Shown: piece by piece, positions 7,098 to 15,288 of the stretch
Numbering within the stretch: the stretch's first letter is position 1
How the letters are laid out: each line of letters opens with the position of its first letter
Assembly (NCBI GenBank): GCA_002483765.1
Contig: DLIO01000079.1
Span: forward strand, 1 to 27,323
Length of the DNA: 27,323 nucleotides
From: Lentisphaeria bacterium UBA7640
GTDB lineage: Bacteria > Verrucomicrobiota > Lentisphaeria > Victivallales > Victivallaceae
Direction: 5' to 3'
Notes under the pieces: generated by a model
The model's input: only the letters and a program-made list of their open reading frames with translations
What the model was told of the DNA's origin: nothing
Databases searched by the model: none
Program-made: the position numbers and the translations under genes

Positions 7098-8219
7098 ATG
7101 TTGAAGCAAATTGATACAACGGTACCGCTTCCAAAATATTATCAAATTAGCGAAAGTATTAAAGCGAATATTGCTAGTAATAAGTACAAAGTAGGGGAAA
7201 AACTCCCTACCTGTCGCGTACTCTCTGAATATTTTAATACGACCTTGGTAACCGTTTCAAACGCAGTAAAGCTTCTGGAGTCAGAAGGGTATATACGCAA
7301 AGTGCAAGGCAAAGGCATGTTCGTAAAGGCACCTGCAGACGTCAAAAAAGCTGATATTAAGTTCAAGAAGGTTGGTTTATTGATGCCAATAAAGACCGAC
7401 CTTTACCAAAACATCGCTGATGTATTAATTCACACGCTGGAAGAGTTTGACTATGAAGCCGTTCCGTTAGGGACTAAAATAGTTACTTGTAAATTCCCTC
7501 TCGAATTTAAAGAAGAATACATCAAAAAATATGCCACCAGAGGATTTGATTCTCTAGTTATAAATGGAGATCGATATTTCCCGTACAAGCTTCTTCATAA
7601 ATATAAGGAACAATTTGCACAGTTGAATTTCATAGCTCATCATGAATCGGCCTTGGATTTTCCTGAAGCAAATATCATTACTGCCGATTATGAAAAAGTC
7701 GGATATCTGGGCGGAAAATACCTATTGGAACAGAACAAAACACGTATCCTTTTTGTAAGTTACGCAAGCTTATCTCCAGAGCTTGCTAAGAGTCTTGGAG
7801 CTCGACAATGCTGTAGTGATGAAGATGTTCTAACTGGGATCAAAACCGCAATACGAGAAGCCGGTCTAAAACCTGATATTCATATAATCAGATATAACCT
7901 TAATTCGCCAGAGGTAACAACCGTAGAAGCTCAAATAAAGGATTTTATGAGTCATGGTAGTTGCGGAATAATGGCAATGGGAGATAGCCGCGCTTTGTTT
8001 GCATATCACGCTGCTCGCAAATTAAGCTTACCATTCGGCGAACAATGTTCCATCGTAGGCTTATTTAATACTCCATGGACAAAGATTTTCAAACCAAGTC
8101 TAACTTCCGTATCAATTAATGAACGTGAGATCGGTCGATTAACCGCAAAAGCCGTATATGAAGAATGGAAAAGCAAGAAAATAAAGGTGGACCCAGAACT
8201 TATAGTTCGAGAAACCTGA
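7098..8219 (+). CDS. GntR-HTH / LacI-sensor hybrid transcription regulator
   Basis: The N-terminal 70 or so residues form a GntR-type winged helix (YYQISESIKANIASNKYKVG, LPTCRVLSEYF, VTVSNAVKLLESEGYI, GKGMFV). From about residue 90 the protein follows the periplasmic-binding-like fold of LacI/GalR sensors (KVGLLMP, SLVINGDRYF, VGYLGGKYLLEQ, ILFVSYAS, GIMAMGDSRALFAYHAAR, and a C-terminal TSVSINEREIGRLTAKAV). Such hybrids usually sense a sugar and control nearby carbohydrate genes. ATG 7098 is preferred to TTG 7083, giving 373 residues, because TTGGGAAA at 7083 then serves as a ribosome-binding site. It has its own promoter and a terminator overlapping its stop, so it is a separate transcription unit from the module that follows. 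Confidence 0.85.
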   Translation: MLKQIDTTVPLPKYYQISESIKANIASNKYKVGEKLPTCRVLSEYFNTTLVTVSNAVKLLESEGYIRKVQGKGMFVKAPADVKKADIKFKKVGLLMPIKTDLYQNIADVLIHTLEEFDYEAVPLGTKIVTCKFPLEFKEEYIKKYATRGFDSLVINGDRYFPYKLLHKYKEQFAQLNFIAHHESALDFPEANIITADYEKVGYLGGKYLLEQNKTRILFVSYASLSPELAKSLGARQCCSDEDVLTGIKTAIREAGLKPDIHIIRYNLNSPEVTTVEAQIKDFMSHGSCGIMAMGDSRALFAYHAARKLSLPFGEQCSIVGLFNTPWTKIFKPSLTSVSINEREIGRLTAKAVYEEWKSKKIKVDPELIVRET

Positions 8220-8240
8220 TTTAGTTCGGGTGATTTTTTT
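8214..8240 (+). terminator. Rho-independent terminator of the regulator gene
   Basis: ACCTGA (8214-8219) pairs with TCGGGT (8226-8231), including one T-G wobble, around a 6-nt loop. Seven T follow at 8234-8240. The left arm includes the regulator's TGA stop codon. Confidence 0.65.
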
Positions 8241-8327
8241 CTAAAGACACAAACATTTAATCACGAGGTACTATTATGACTTAAAATGGCCCAAACATAT
8301 AGGCCTGAAAAACTGACCGCTTTCAGG

Positions 8328-8349
8328 AAATTAACTTTTTAGCACTAAA
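8328..8349 (+). promoter_or_regulatory. Conserved palindromic element upstream of the prepilin-like gene
   Basis: This 22-bp stretch ends in TTTAGCACTAAA (8338-8349) and matches 11357-11378 at 20 of 22 positions. Its last base is 49 bp before the prepilin-like start. The near-palindromic half-sites TTTAG and CTAAA suggest an operator for a dimeric regulator; the GntR/LacI hybrid next door is the obvious candidate, by inference only. Confidence 0.55.
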
Positions 8350-8398
8350 TTATTAACAGTTCGACAAAAAACAAAAAACACGAAAGGAGAAGAAGAAA

Positions 8399-9127
8399 AT
8401 GAAAAGCACCAAAGTATCTAAGTCATTGATAGCCAACAGTTTTACTCTTATTGAATTAATGGTAACGATCGCAATAATCGCAATCCTTGCAGCATTGTTA
8501 CTACCAACTCTAGGTATGGCTCGCGAAAAAGCTATGCAAATAAAATGTGCCAGCAATATGAAACAGTTAAAAATGACTGTGGATAATTACGCAGATGATT
8601 ATGACGATTATTTGCTCCCTTCAGGCATTAAAACTCCTGATACAACTCTAGCTTGGAATAGAATAATTTTTATTGAGCTTGGCTATAAACCCGGTAATCA
8701 TTGGAGCAAAAACAAGCGAGTTTTTTATCATTGTCCTTCTGAATTAGGGAATGATCCAGTATCCAGAAATAGTTCATGGGCATTTACTGATTATGCGATG
8801 AATTATTATTCTAGACCAAGAGCTGATGTGCTAGGGTCATCCAGCACTTATCTATGGATAAAAAGAAATAATATAAAACAGCCCTCTGAGCGAGGAGTCC
8901 TTTTTGATGCCGGAGATTGTGGGACTAGCCCTTATCTGGCTACTCTAAACATGGGGACAGCTTACTGTCCTTTAATTCCAAGACATAATAAAGGAGTAAA
9001 TATTATATTCGAAGATGGTCACTTGACTTGGGTAAGTTATTATAAAGAGCTAGTTCCAACGTTTAATTTCAATAGCAGCTATGCTTTTGCTTGGCGGACA
9101 ACTGGCACCCCTCCTTGGCCATGGTAA
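8399..9127 (+). CDS. Prepilin-like secreted protein with H-X9-DG motif
   Basis: The 242-residue product starts with a short basic leader, then NSFTLIEL and a hydrophobic helix (TIAIIAILAALLLPTLG), which is a class III (type IV prepilin/pseudopilin) signal. The expected cleavage is between S14 and F15, with the conserved glutamate at +5 (E19). Serine instead of glycine at -1 is unusual. Near the C-terminus H196 and D206-G207 fit the H-X9-DG motif exactly; this domain pairs with prepilin-type N-termini in large families of Planctomycetota and Lentisphaerota proteins (established knowledge). AAAGGAG 10 or so bases upstream supports the start. These proteins often sit in carbohydrate-use clusters, but their exact function is unknown. 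Confidence 0.85.
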   Translation: MKSTKVSKSLIANSFTLIELMVTIAIIAILAALLLPTLGMAREKAMQIKCASNMKQLKMTVDNYADDYDDYLLPSGIKTPDTTLAWNRIIFIELGYKPGNHWSKNKRVFYHCPSELGNDPVSRNSSWAFTDYAMNYYSRPRADVLGSSSTYLWIKRNNIKQPSERGVLFDAGDCGTSPYLATLNMGTAYCPLIPRHNKGVNIIFEDGHLTWVSYYKELVPTFNFNSSYAFAWRTTGTPPWPW

Positions 9128-9270
9128 TTAACTACATAACATATAGATATATTTATTTGAAATAGTTTAATAAAAAACCTCAAAGAAATCAAATTTTTAA
9201 CAGACTATTATCAAATACTTTCCGCAAACCAAGCTTAATGCATACAACCAAAACAACAGGAGATGTGAAA

Positions 9271-11031
9271 ATGAAAGCCACCAAGAAACATAAAATGCAA
9301 CTTGTTAGTAGAAATCACGTTGGGCTTATCGTGCTTAAAATACTCTTAAATTGTATATTGACGATAAATATTTTATCCATACCGAATATTTATGCTAAGG
9401 AAAATTTACTCGAAACAGGTGTAGTCAATGTAAGGGATTTTGGCGCAACTGGAGATGGCATAACCGATGATACCGTTGCGATACAAAAGGCGCTTAATGC
9501 TGCCAGCGGAGCAATAAAAACGTCGAAAGGTCCCCAAACGAAGATGCATGCTGGTTTGGCATATAGCAGTGGCCCAACTGTAATTTTACCAGCTGGGATT
9601 TATAATATATCGGACACTCTATTGGTAAAGTCTGGAACCATTCAAGGCATTGGAGATGCTGTAATTAGGCAATTAAATCTAGCAAGAAATATACTTTTTT
9701 TCCCATCTTCTTGGCAGGTTAAGGTAGAAGGATTAGTTTTTTATGGAGGAAAAGACCAACTTTCCCTTGGCAACCGGAATACAGATAAAGGTCAGTTTGT
9801 TATTGCCAATTGTAAATTCCTAGATGCGGCTGGAGCAGCGATTATTTCACGAAAAGGAAGTAATTCGACCATCATGAGTATCAGAGAATGTGTAATTGTG
9901 CGATGCCTTCAAGCTGTTGTGTCGAACTGTGACTGGACAACTATTCGCGATTGTTGGATCACTTCTGACCCGTATATGGTAAACATGGCAGTAATCGTGA
10001 ATCACCATGGAACAATGACTATCGATAACATGCTTGGAGTACCGTCATGCAGAATGGGCTCTCAAAGGTGGATTGATAATTATGGAAATCTTGTTTGCTC
10101 CAATAGCCGTTTTGGCGGAGAGGGAGGCGGGTTCACCCCTATTTATAATTTCACAAAATACCAAAAGAATGTTAATGGGACATTTGTTTCAATAAATAAT
10201 TGTACGATCTCTGCACAAACAAATTATAACGCTAAGTGCGCTGTCTATTGCATAGAGATTCCAAACAGTATCGACATCCGTAATTCAACATTGAGTGTTC
10301 CTCCCGTGAAAGTTTCTAAAAACATCTTACCAAAAGAATATTTTAGAAATATTGATGCAGCAATGCTTCATTTCAGTATTGAAACATCCATTGGAGAATT
10401 CAACACACTTCCGCTAATGCTGAATCCTCCGGTAATTGTAAGAGATCAATTTAACACTTTGCAAATGACAGAGAATGAAGCCCTGCATAAGGCTGCTACT
10501 ATTGCCGCAAAACTTGAGGAAAATGAATTAAAACCCGATGCTTTTTACCCGAAAAATATAAAATGGACTCTCAATGAACATATGGACGCGACGGCATTCA
10601 AAAACTCAGAGTTTATGGTGATGGCCGAAAACGCAAAAAAACGCATATTGCTGCGGAGAATTGGCGGGGAGAGCAACTGGCCTCATGCATCTGCTTTGAA
10701 TATAATAGTAGATATCGATAAATATCCTTTTCTATTTTTCAGTATTGATCAGAAACTTTCTGTTGGGCCTTATACGATTGCGTTGAAATTAATTGACAAT
10801 GACAGCGGGAATTTATATGCTTTGACAAAAAGCGGTAGTGAGAAAATCCGTTCGTATGACCTACGCAAGTTGGGATTTTGTGGTCGAAGGAACCTAACCC
10901 TGAGAGTATATTATCTAGGACGAAGCTATGTCCCCCCCAAAACTAAAAATGGTACCGCCCCTACTTATCTCTTTGCGAGTTCAGGCGATTATATAACAAT
11001 AAATCCTATCTGTTTTAGAAATGAGGAATGA
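9271..11031 (+). CDS. Secreted beta-helix protein (Pectate_lyase_3-like), long paralogue
   Basis: The start is ATG 9271, with AGGAG eight bases upstream, rather than ATG 9238. The 586-residue product has a signal peptide with a hydrophobic core at about 17-38 and likely cleavage after IYA near residue 42. The sequence VVNVRDFGATGDGITDDT (51-68) is the hallmark of the pectate-lyase-3/GH28-like right-handed beta-helix superfamily, whose members cleave or bind acidic polysaccharides. The helix continues to about residue 370 (RWIDNYGNLVCSNSRFGGEGGGFTPIYNF near 265-295). A separate beta-rich domain of about 150 residues ends the protein and may bind carbohydrate. It probably shares a transcript with the prepilin-like gene (143 bp upstream). 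The substrate is unknown; no family catalytic triad is evident. Confidence 0.75.
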   Translation: MKATKKHKMQLVSRNHVGLIVLKILLNCILTINILSIPNIYAKENLLETGVVNVRDFGATGDGITDDTVAIQKALNAASGAIKTSKGPQTKMHAGLAYSSGPTVILPAGIYNISDTLLVKSGTIQGIGDAVIRQLNLARNILFFPSSWQVKVEGLVFYGGKDQLSLGNRNTDKGQFVIANCKFLDAAGAAIISRKGSNSTIMSIRECVIVRCLQAVVSNCDWTTIRDCWITSDPYMVNMAVIVNHHGTMTIDNMLGVPSCRMGSQRWIDNYGNLVCSNSRFGGEGGGFTPIYNFTKYQKNVNGTFVSINNCTISAQTNYNAKCAVYCIEIPNSIDIRNSTLSVPPVKVSKNILPKEYFRNIDAAMLHFSIETSIGEFNTLPLMLNPPVIVRDQFNTLQMTENEALHKAATIAAKLEENELKPDAFYPKNIKWTLNEHMDATAFKNSEFMVMAENAKKRILLRRIGGESNWPHASALNIIVDIDKYPFLFFSIDQKLSVGPYTIALKLIDNDSGNLYALTKSGSEKIRSYDLRKLGFCGRRNLTLRVYYLGRSYVPPKTKNGTAPTYLFASSGDYITINPICFRNEE

Positions 11032-11407
11032 AAATGACAAAAGCTTAGTCTACAAACATTTAATAGAGAATTCGGGGTGTCACGATAGTTCCGAAAGTTG
11101 ATAAAATTAACAGATAAAAAAAACAAATGGAAAATGTTTTATAAAAAGAGAAGCAAAATTCATGATAAAAAAATTAATAAAATGATCATAAATGAACAAG
11201 CTATCCTGCAGAAATCAAATTTATGATTACGGTTTTACCGAACATCTTGATGCTAAGAAAATTGCAGAAAATCATGAACTAAATCATGGAGTCGTTATGA
11301 TGTAGAAAGTAAAAAAAAGACAATCGATCGAGAAAGATAAAATAAAAATGTTTAGTAAATTAAGTTTTTAGTACTAAACGATTACAATTACAAATGGAGA
11401 TTATTTC
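11032..11407. other. AT-rich intergenic region with one short open frame
   Basis: This gap between the two beta-helix genes contains a 37-codon frame at 11192-11305 (MNKLSCRNQIYDYGF... ending HELNHGVVMM). The spacing of its residues faintly recalls helix-turn-helix segments of some transposases, but it is too short to assign. The only other notable item is the conserved element at 11357-11378. No terminator with a clear T-run was seen after the first beta-helix gene. Confidence 0.4.
11357..11378 (+). promoter_or_regulatory. Conserved palindromic element upstream of the short beta-helix gene
   Basis: Second copy of the 22-bp element at 8328-8349, ending in the perfect 12-bp palindrome TTTAGTACTAAA (11367-11378). 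An extra half-site TTTAGTAAA lies 16 bp upstream (11351-11359). The element ends 29 bp before the start codon, so a bound protein would be expected to interfere with transcription of this gene. Confidence 0.6.
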
Positions 11408-12544
11408 ATGACAAATAAAGTTTTATGTTGTTGGATTAGGTTATTGCTGTGGATTGTGCTGTTTCTGTCCAATGTCGGAGTAAGTGGAGAGTTTAATGTT
11501 AAAAATTACGGTGCAGTCGGCGATGGCCGAACTGATGATACTGCTGCACTCCAAAAAACATTCAATGCCGCAAACAAAGTTGAGAATTGGCGCAGTTACG
11601 AAGAAGTAAATCAAATTAACCCTATTTTGCTCCCCCCAACAGTGAAAATACCTTGTGGAAATTATAAAATCAGTAAGTCTTTGCAAATTGGTTTAGTTAA
11701 CATCGATGGAGGAGAAAACGCTCTAATAAACCAAGTAAATAAAGATGAAAATATTTTTGTTAATACTGTTAATGCATGGCATATGACGATCAAAGGCGTA
11801 TCCTTTGTTGGTGGGCAAAATGCTATAACTCTATGGAATGCTAACCGTGACAAGGGATTTATAAATATTGAATCCTGTCGTTTTCTCAAACAGTCGGGCG
11901 TTGCAATAGAGATACTTCCTGATAAGTCGGGTTTCTTTTCTACGTTTTTGTTAGTAAGCAAATGTACTTTTATCCGTCCAATGCAGGTACTTATATCTTA
12001 TTGTGATGCAACAAAAATGGAAAATTGTTGGATTTCATCTCATAAAGAAATGTATAATAAAGCAGTTATAGAAAACCGGGGGAAAGGCAGCCACGGAATG
12101 ACCTTGGACAATCTTGTCTGCGTTCCTAGCGTAACTCCTGGCGAAAATCAGCGTTGGATAGATAATTATGATCGTTTAACTATTCGCGACTGTCGCTTTG
12201 GAGGAGAAAAAGGTGGATTCACAGCTGTTTACAATTATGCTAAAGCTCAACTCAAATATCCAATAAATCCTACAGGTGTGTGGATTTACTCGTCTACGCT
12301 TTGGGTAAGACATGACCCGAACGTAGCTATCTTTTGTAAGGAAATTCCTAATCAGATAATTTTCCGTGATAATTCAGGCTTAGCAAATAGTAGCGTACTT
12401 AAAGTTGATGAATCTGTAAATTTAAAAGATATCTTCAGTAATGTGAAAAGACCTGATGCGTTTCGTTTTAATATAAGTGGCAATGTCGAACTTATGAAAA
12501 GGAATGCCGTGTTGCCTGAAGAAATGAAACAATACCAGCGATGA
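11408..12544 (+). CDS. Secreted beta-helix protein (Pectate_lyase_3-like), truncated paralogue
   Basis: The 378-residue product has a signal peptide (hydrophobic core about 10-24, likely cleavage near VSG-EF), then FNVKNYGAVGDGRTDDTAAL (29-48), the same beta-helix hallmark as the gene before it. Long stretches align with that paralogue, for example RWIDNYDRLTIRDCRFGGEKGGFTAVYNYAK against RWIDNYGNLV.... It ends about where the helix ends and lacks the roughly 150-residue C-terminal domain of the longer copy. Its stop lies at the junction with a remnant of a glycosyltransferase gene, so the truncation is probably a recombination scar, not the original end. TGGAGA seven or eight bases upstream supports the start. 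Confidence 0.72.
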   Translation: MTNKVLCCWIRLLLWIVLFLSNVGVSGEFNVKNYGAVGDGRTDDTAALQKTFNAANKVENWRSYEEVNQINPILLPPTVKIPCGNYKISKSLQIGLVNIDGGENALINQVNKDENIFVNTVNAWHMTIKGVSFVGGQNAITLWNANRDKGFINIESCRFLKQSGVAIEILPDKSGFFSTFLLVSKCTFIRPMQVLISYCDATKMENCWISSHKEMYNKAVIENRGKGSHGMTLDNLVCVPSVTPGENQRWIDNYDRLTIRDCRFGGEKGGFTAVYNYAKAQLKYPINPTGVWIYSSTLWVRHDPNVAIFCKEIPNQIIFRDNSGLANSSVLKVDESVNLKDIFSNVKRPDAFRFNISGNVELMKRNAVLPEEMKQYQR

Positions 12545-12822
12545 CTAAAATAATGACAGGAAAAACTATCAGCGATATCCAAACCGGATTGCGCGGGATA
12601 CCTGCATCGTATTTAGAGTTATCGGTTAACTTGCCACAAAACGACTTTGATTTTGAATCAGCAATGCTGCTGGACAACGCAGTGAATGACCGTTTTCCAA
12701 TTCGCGAAATCGTTATCGAAACCATCTATGCGCCAAAACATCGTTCTCATTTTCGCCCACTGCGTGACTCATTACGAATTTTACGTAGCATGAAACATCA
12801 AAGCCACAAAAATAGTCACTAA
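12541..12822 (+). pseudogene. C-terminal remnant of a second DPM1-like GT2 glycosyltransferase
   Basis: From about 12547 the sequence encodes TGKTISDIQTGLRGIPASYLE and continues colinearly with the C-terminal third of the GT2 enzyme at 6044-6775 (about residues 150-243). Many silent differences show this is an old paralogue, not a recent copy. Everything N-terminal, including the nucleotide-binding VVDDGS and DAD motifs, is missing. The ATG at 12541 overlaps the stop of the truncated beta-helix gene by 4 bp, but a catalytic function is not expected. The open frame has survived without stops for 93 codons. Confidence 0.8.
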
Positions 12823-12867
12823 ATACATGTGATCAAAACACAATCAATGTTCGCAATTATGCTATTT

Positions 12868-12898
12868 AATTCACGCGCGCATGATGCGCGCGCGAATT
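12868..12898. repeat. Intergenic palindromic repeat, copy 3
   Basis: Two 14-nt arms (12868-12881 and 12885-12898) flank the loop TGA, differing at one loop base from copies 1 and 4. It lies 46 bp after the GT2 remnant, the same relative place as copy 2 after the intact GT2 gene. The preceding 20 bases also resemble those before copy 2. Confidence 0.9.
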
Positions 12899-12912
12899 AT
12901 ATACTCAACTTA

Positions 12913-12960
12913 CACCATTCCTATTCATGTAATTTGTGGACAAAAAAACATCCTTTTCCA
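12913..12960 (+). repeat. Diverged copy of the 57-bp dispersed repeat
   Basis: ACCATTCCTATTCATGTAAT followed by TTGTGGACAAAAAAACATCC keeps the layout of the 57-bp unit with several substitutions. The gap 12823-13078 holds this, palindrome copy 3 and no convincing gene; an 80-codon frame across it is a product of the repeats. Confidence 0.55.
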
Positions 12961-13078
12961 TATTATCAGTGCCCATTTTTTAACCATGTCGCATGGCGTG
13001 GAGTTTTTATTAGTGGTTTAGAACCCCCTCTCCTGCTCCACAAATTCTCGGATGTGACGAGTGATTTTTGACGATTCC

Positions 13079-14029
13079 TTAGTTTGCCACTCGGTAGAAA
13101 TCGCCGCGTGGTAGTCGTTCGAAGCTGATATGGCCGGACTTCAACATCTGCTCCAAATGCGTTTTCACCTCTTCGATTGCGATGCCGAGTGCAAGTTGAA
13201 TATCTGGCAAAGTCGCTGGACGGCGACTGATCAATTCAATAATTCGAGTATCGATTTCGCCAAGTTTGATTTTTTTGCGTAATTTTTTGCTGCGATAACG
13301 AAAAGGCCCCACCGCCTCGACTGGAACTACGGTTTCCAACGCGTGGATAAAACGCATGGTATTTTGCGCATCAGAAGCTTTTAAACCTTTGACGGTGCCC
13401 GGGCGATCAAGTGTATTTAGTTGTACTTTGTCAGGATGAATTTGCTCAGTGATATCGACAAAACGAGCGATAGCAGCGTCGGAATCGTTAAGACCCGGCG
13501 CGATAAATATTTCCAACCATAATTTCGAAGTGCGAACTTTAGCGTAACTGATTAAACCGGCCAGCATCTGATCAACCGTCAGCCCAGAGGCTTGGCGATT
13601 AATTATAGCAAACTCCTCTTCTGTAGTGGCATCAAGCGAAGGGATTACCAAATCGACACGCGCAATCTCGCGAACGACCTCCGGATCCCCTAGCAGACAA
13701 CCGTTAGTGAGTAAACATATTCGATATTCTGGATAGTTATCCTTCACGAAATCAACCACCCGGCCTAAGCCAGAATTGAGCGTTGGTTCGCCACCGCCAG
13801 AAAAAGTAATATAATCCAGTTCAGGTTTATCACACAAAACTTCATCAAGTTGTCGAATAACCTCACCAATTGGAATATATTCGCTGCGTTCCATAGTGTG
13901 TACTGTGGTTTTTCCGGCTTCACAATAGATACAGTCTAGCGGACAGGTTTTTGAAGGGACGAGATCGACTCCGAGTGAAATACCAAGCCGACGCGAGGCT
14001 ACTGGGCCGAAAATATATTTGTCATTCAT
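13079..14029 (-). CDS. Radical SAM protein of the COG0731 (wyosine-synthetase-like) type with C-terminal winged helix
   Basis: The 316-residue product has the radical SAM cluster motif C29-x3-C33-x2-C36 (TCPLDCIYCEAGK), the glycine-rich FSGGGEPTLN for S-adenosylmethionine binding, and LLTNGCLL. After the radical SAM core (to about residue 235), roughly 70 residues resemble a winged helix (IIELISRRPATLPDIQLALG). This layout occurs in a widespread uncharacterised bacterial group often labelled wyosine-synthetase-like. True wyosine synthesis is archaeal/eukaryotic, so that substrate is unlikely. It is divergent from the wecA/tagO-like gene across 108 bp. Confidence 0.75.
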   Translation of the reverse strand: MNDKYIFGPVASRRLGISLGVDLVPSKTCPLDCIYCEAGKTTVHTMERSEYIPIGEVIRQLDEVLCDKPELDYITFSGGGEPTLNSGLGRVVDFVKDNYPEYRICLLTNGCLLGDPEVVREIARVDLVIPSLDATTEEEFAIINRQASGLTVDQMLAGLISYAKVRTSKLWLEIFIAPGLNDSDAAIARFVDITEQIHPDKVQLNTLDRPGTVKGLKASDAQNTMRFIHALETVVPVEAVGPFRYRSKKLRKKIKLGEIDTRIIELISRRPATLPDIQLALGIAIEEVKTHLEQMLKSGHISFERLPRGDFYRVAN

Positions 14030-14137
14030 TTTTCACCGCATATTTTAAGATTTATAATTTATTGCATTGAAAAGCAGGCTATAGTATATCGGTTTTTTTA
14101 TTTCTTTCAATAACATAGTCAAAGGTTTTGGTAATTT

Positions 14138-15271
14138 ATGGTTTCATGGCAACAAGTCTATCTTTTGGTGTTTTTACTCGGTTCAGGTTTAACCTTGATT
14201 TTAACTCCAGCATTTAAAAAACTGGCAGAAAAAACGGGTGTAATGGATCGTCCCAAAGGGGAAAAACATAAACGACATGACAAAGAAACGCCACTACTGG
14301 GTGGAGCCGCAATGTTTAGCGCGTGGGCGCTCGCGATTGGTGGCGGGATTTTAATGCTTTTCAGCGCCGACCTTCAAAGTATTTCAAGCGAAGTCGCGGC
14401 TAATTTAGAGGGCGTCAAACTTGTTTCCGGGCGACTGATTATTATTATAATCGGGGCTTTAGCAGCCACGATGCTTGGCCTGTGGGATGACAAATACGGT
14501 ATGGATGCAATCTGGAAGCTACTCGGACAGATCTTGATTGCCGCATTTGTAGTCAGCTTGAGTGGCATCAAAATCACACTGTTTTGCAATAATCCTGTTT
14601 TTGTCTGGGGTATCTCCGTCTTCTGGTTTGTGTTGCTAATGAACGCATTCAACTTCTTCGACAATATGGACGGCTTGGCAGTCGGCACATCTACCATTGC
14701 AATGGCACTCTTTGCCGTCGTAGCAGCATTAAGCAACCAATATTTTCTAGCAGCACTCGGCGCGTTGACTTGCGGCGTCGGCCTAGGATTTTGGTTTTAC
14801 AATCACACTCCAGCGTCAATTTTTATGGGTGATTCCGGAAGCCATTTTCTCGGTTATATGGCGGCGGTAATGAGCGCAAGTATAACCTGTTTCTCCCGCG
14901 AATATTCTTTGACCAGACTCCCAATTTTATTGCCATTTTTCATTTTAGCGATTCCACTTTTTGACACTCTCGCCGTCGTAGTGATCCGTCTTCGCAATGG
15001 CAAACCGATCTATGTCGGAGATCACAATCACATTTCGCACCGTTTTGTCAAGATGGGGTTATCCCGTAGGCGCGCGGTTCAACTGGTACATCTGCTGGTT
15101 TTGGCACTGGGCTTGAATGTGTTGCCATTATTATGGGGTGAATTCAAAACTTCAATCGTAATCACCGTTCAGGCGATGTTGCTAATCCTGATTGTCACCA
15201 TCATGCAAGTTGGCGCCGCAGATTTCATAAAAAAAGAAAAAGTGAAAAATGACCAAGAAACAGAAAAATAA
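14138..15271 (+). CDS. wecA: WecA/TagO-type undecaprenyl-phosphate sugar-1-phosphate transferase
   Basis: This 377-residue multi-pass membrane enzyme belongs to the polyprenyl-phosphate HexNAc-1-phosphate transferase superfamily (WecA, TagO, MraY). Key motifs are DRPKGEKHKRHDKETPLLGG near residue 37, LGLWDDKYG, NAFNFFDNMDGLAVG near 170, MGDSGSHFLGYM near 230 and the histidine loop VGDHNHISHRFV near 295. Its expected reaction is transfer of HexNAc-1-phosphate from a UDP-sugar to undecaprenyl phosphate, the first step of O-antigen or other surface glycans. MraY is unlikely because the HRF-type loop and the gene surroundings differ. It ends 17 bp from the convergent acetyltransferase gene. Confidence 0.85.
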   Translation: MVSWQQVYLLVFLLGSGLTLILTPAFKKLAEKTGVMDRPKGEKHKRHDKETPLLGGAAMFSAWALAIGGGILMLFSADLQSISSEVAANLEGVKLVSGRLIIIIIGALAATMLGLWDDKYGMDAIWKLLGQILIAAFVVSLSGIKITLFCNNPVFVWGISVFWFVLLMNAFNFFDNMDGLAVGTSTIAMALFAVVAALSNQYFLAALGALTCGVGLGFWFYNHTPASIFMGDSGSHFLGYMAAVMSASITCFSREYSLTRLPILLPFFILAIPLFDTLAVVVIRLRNGKPIYVGDHNHISHRFVKMGLSRRRAVQLVHLLVLALGLNVLPLLWGEFKTSIVITVQAMLLILIVTIMQVGAADFIKKEKVKNDQETEK

Positions 15272-15288
15272 ATTTCAGCGATAAATGG

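Noticed and set aside
12829..13071. 80-codon plus-strand frame across palindrome copy 3
   Set aside because: It runs through the palindrome and a dispersed repeat and has no protein-like features.
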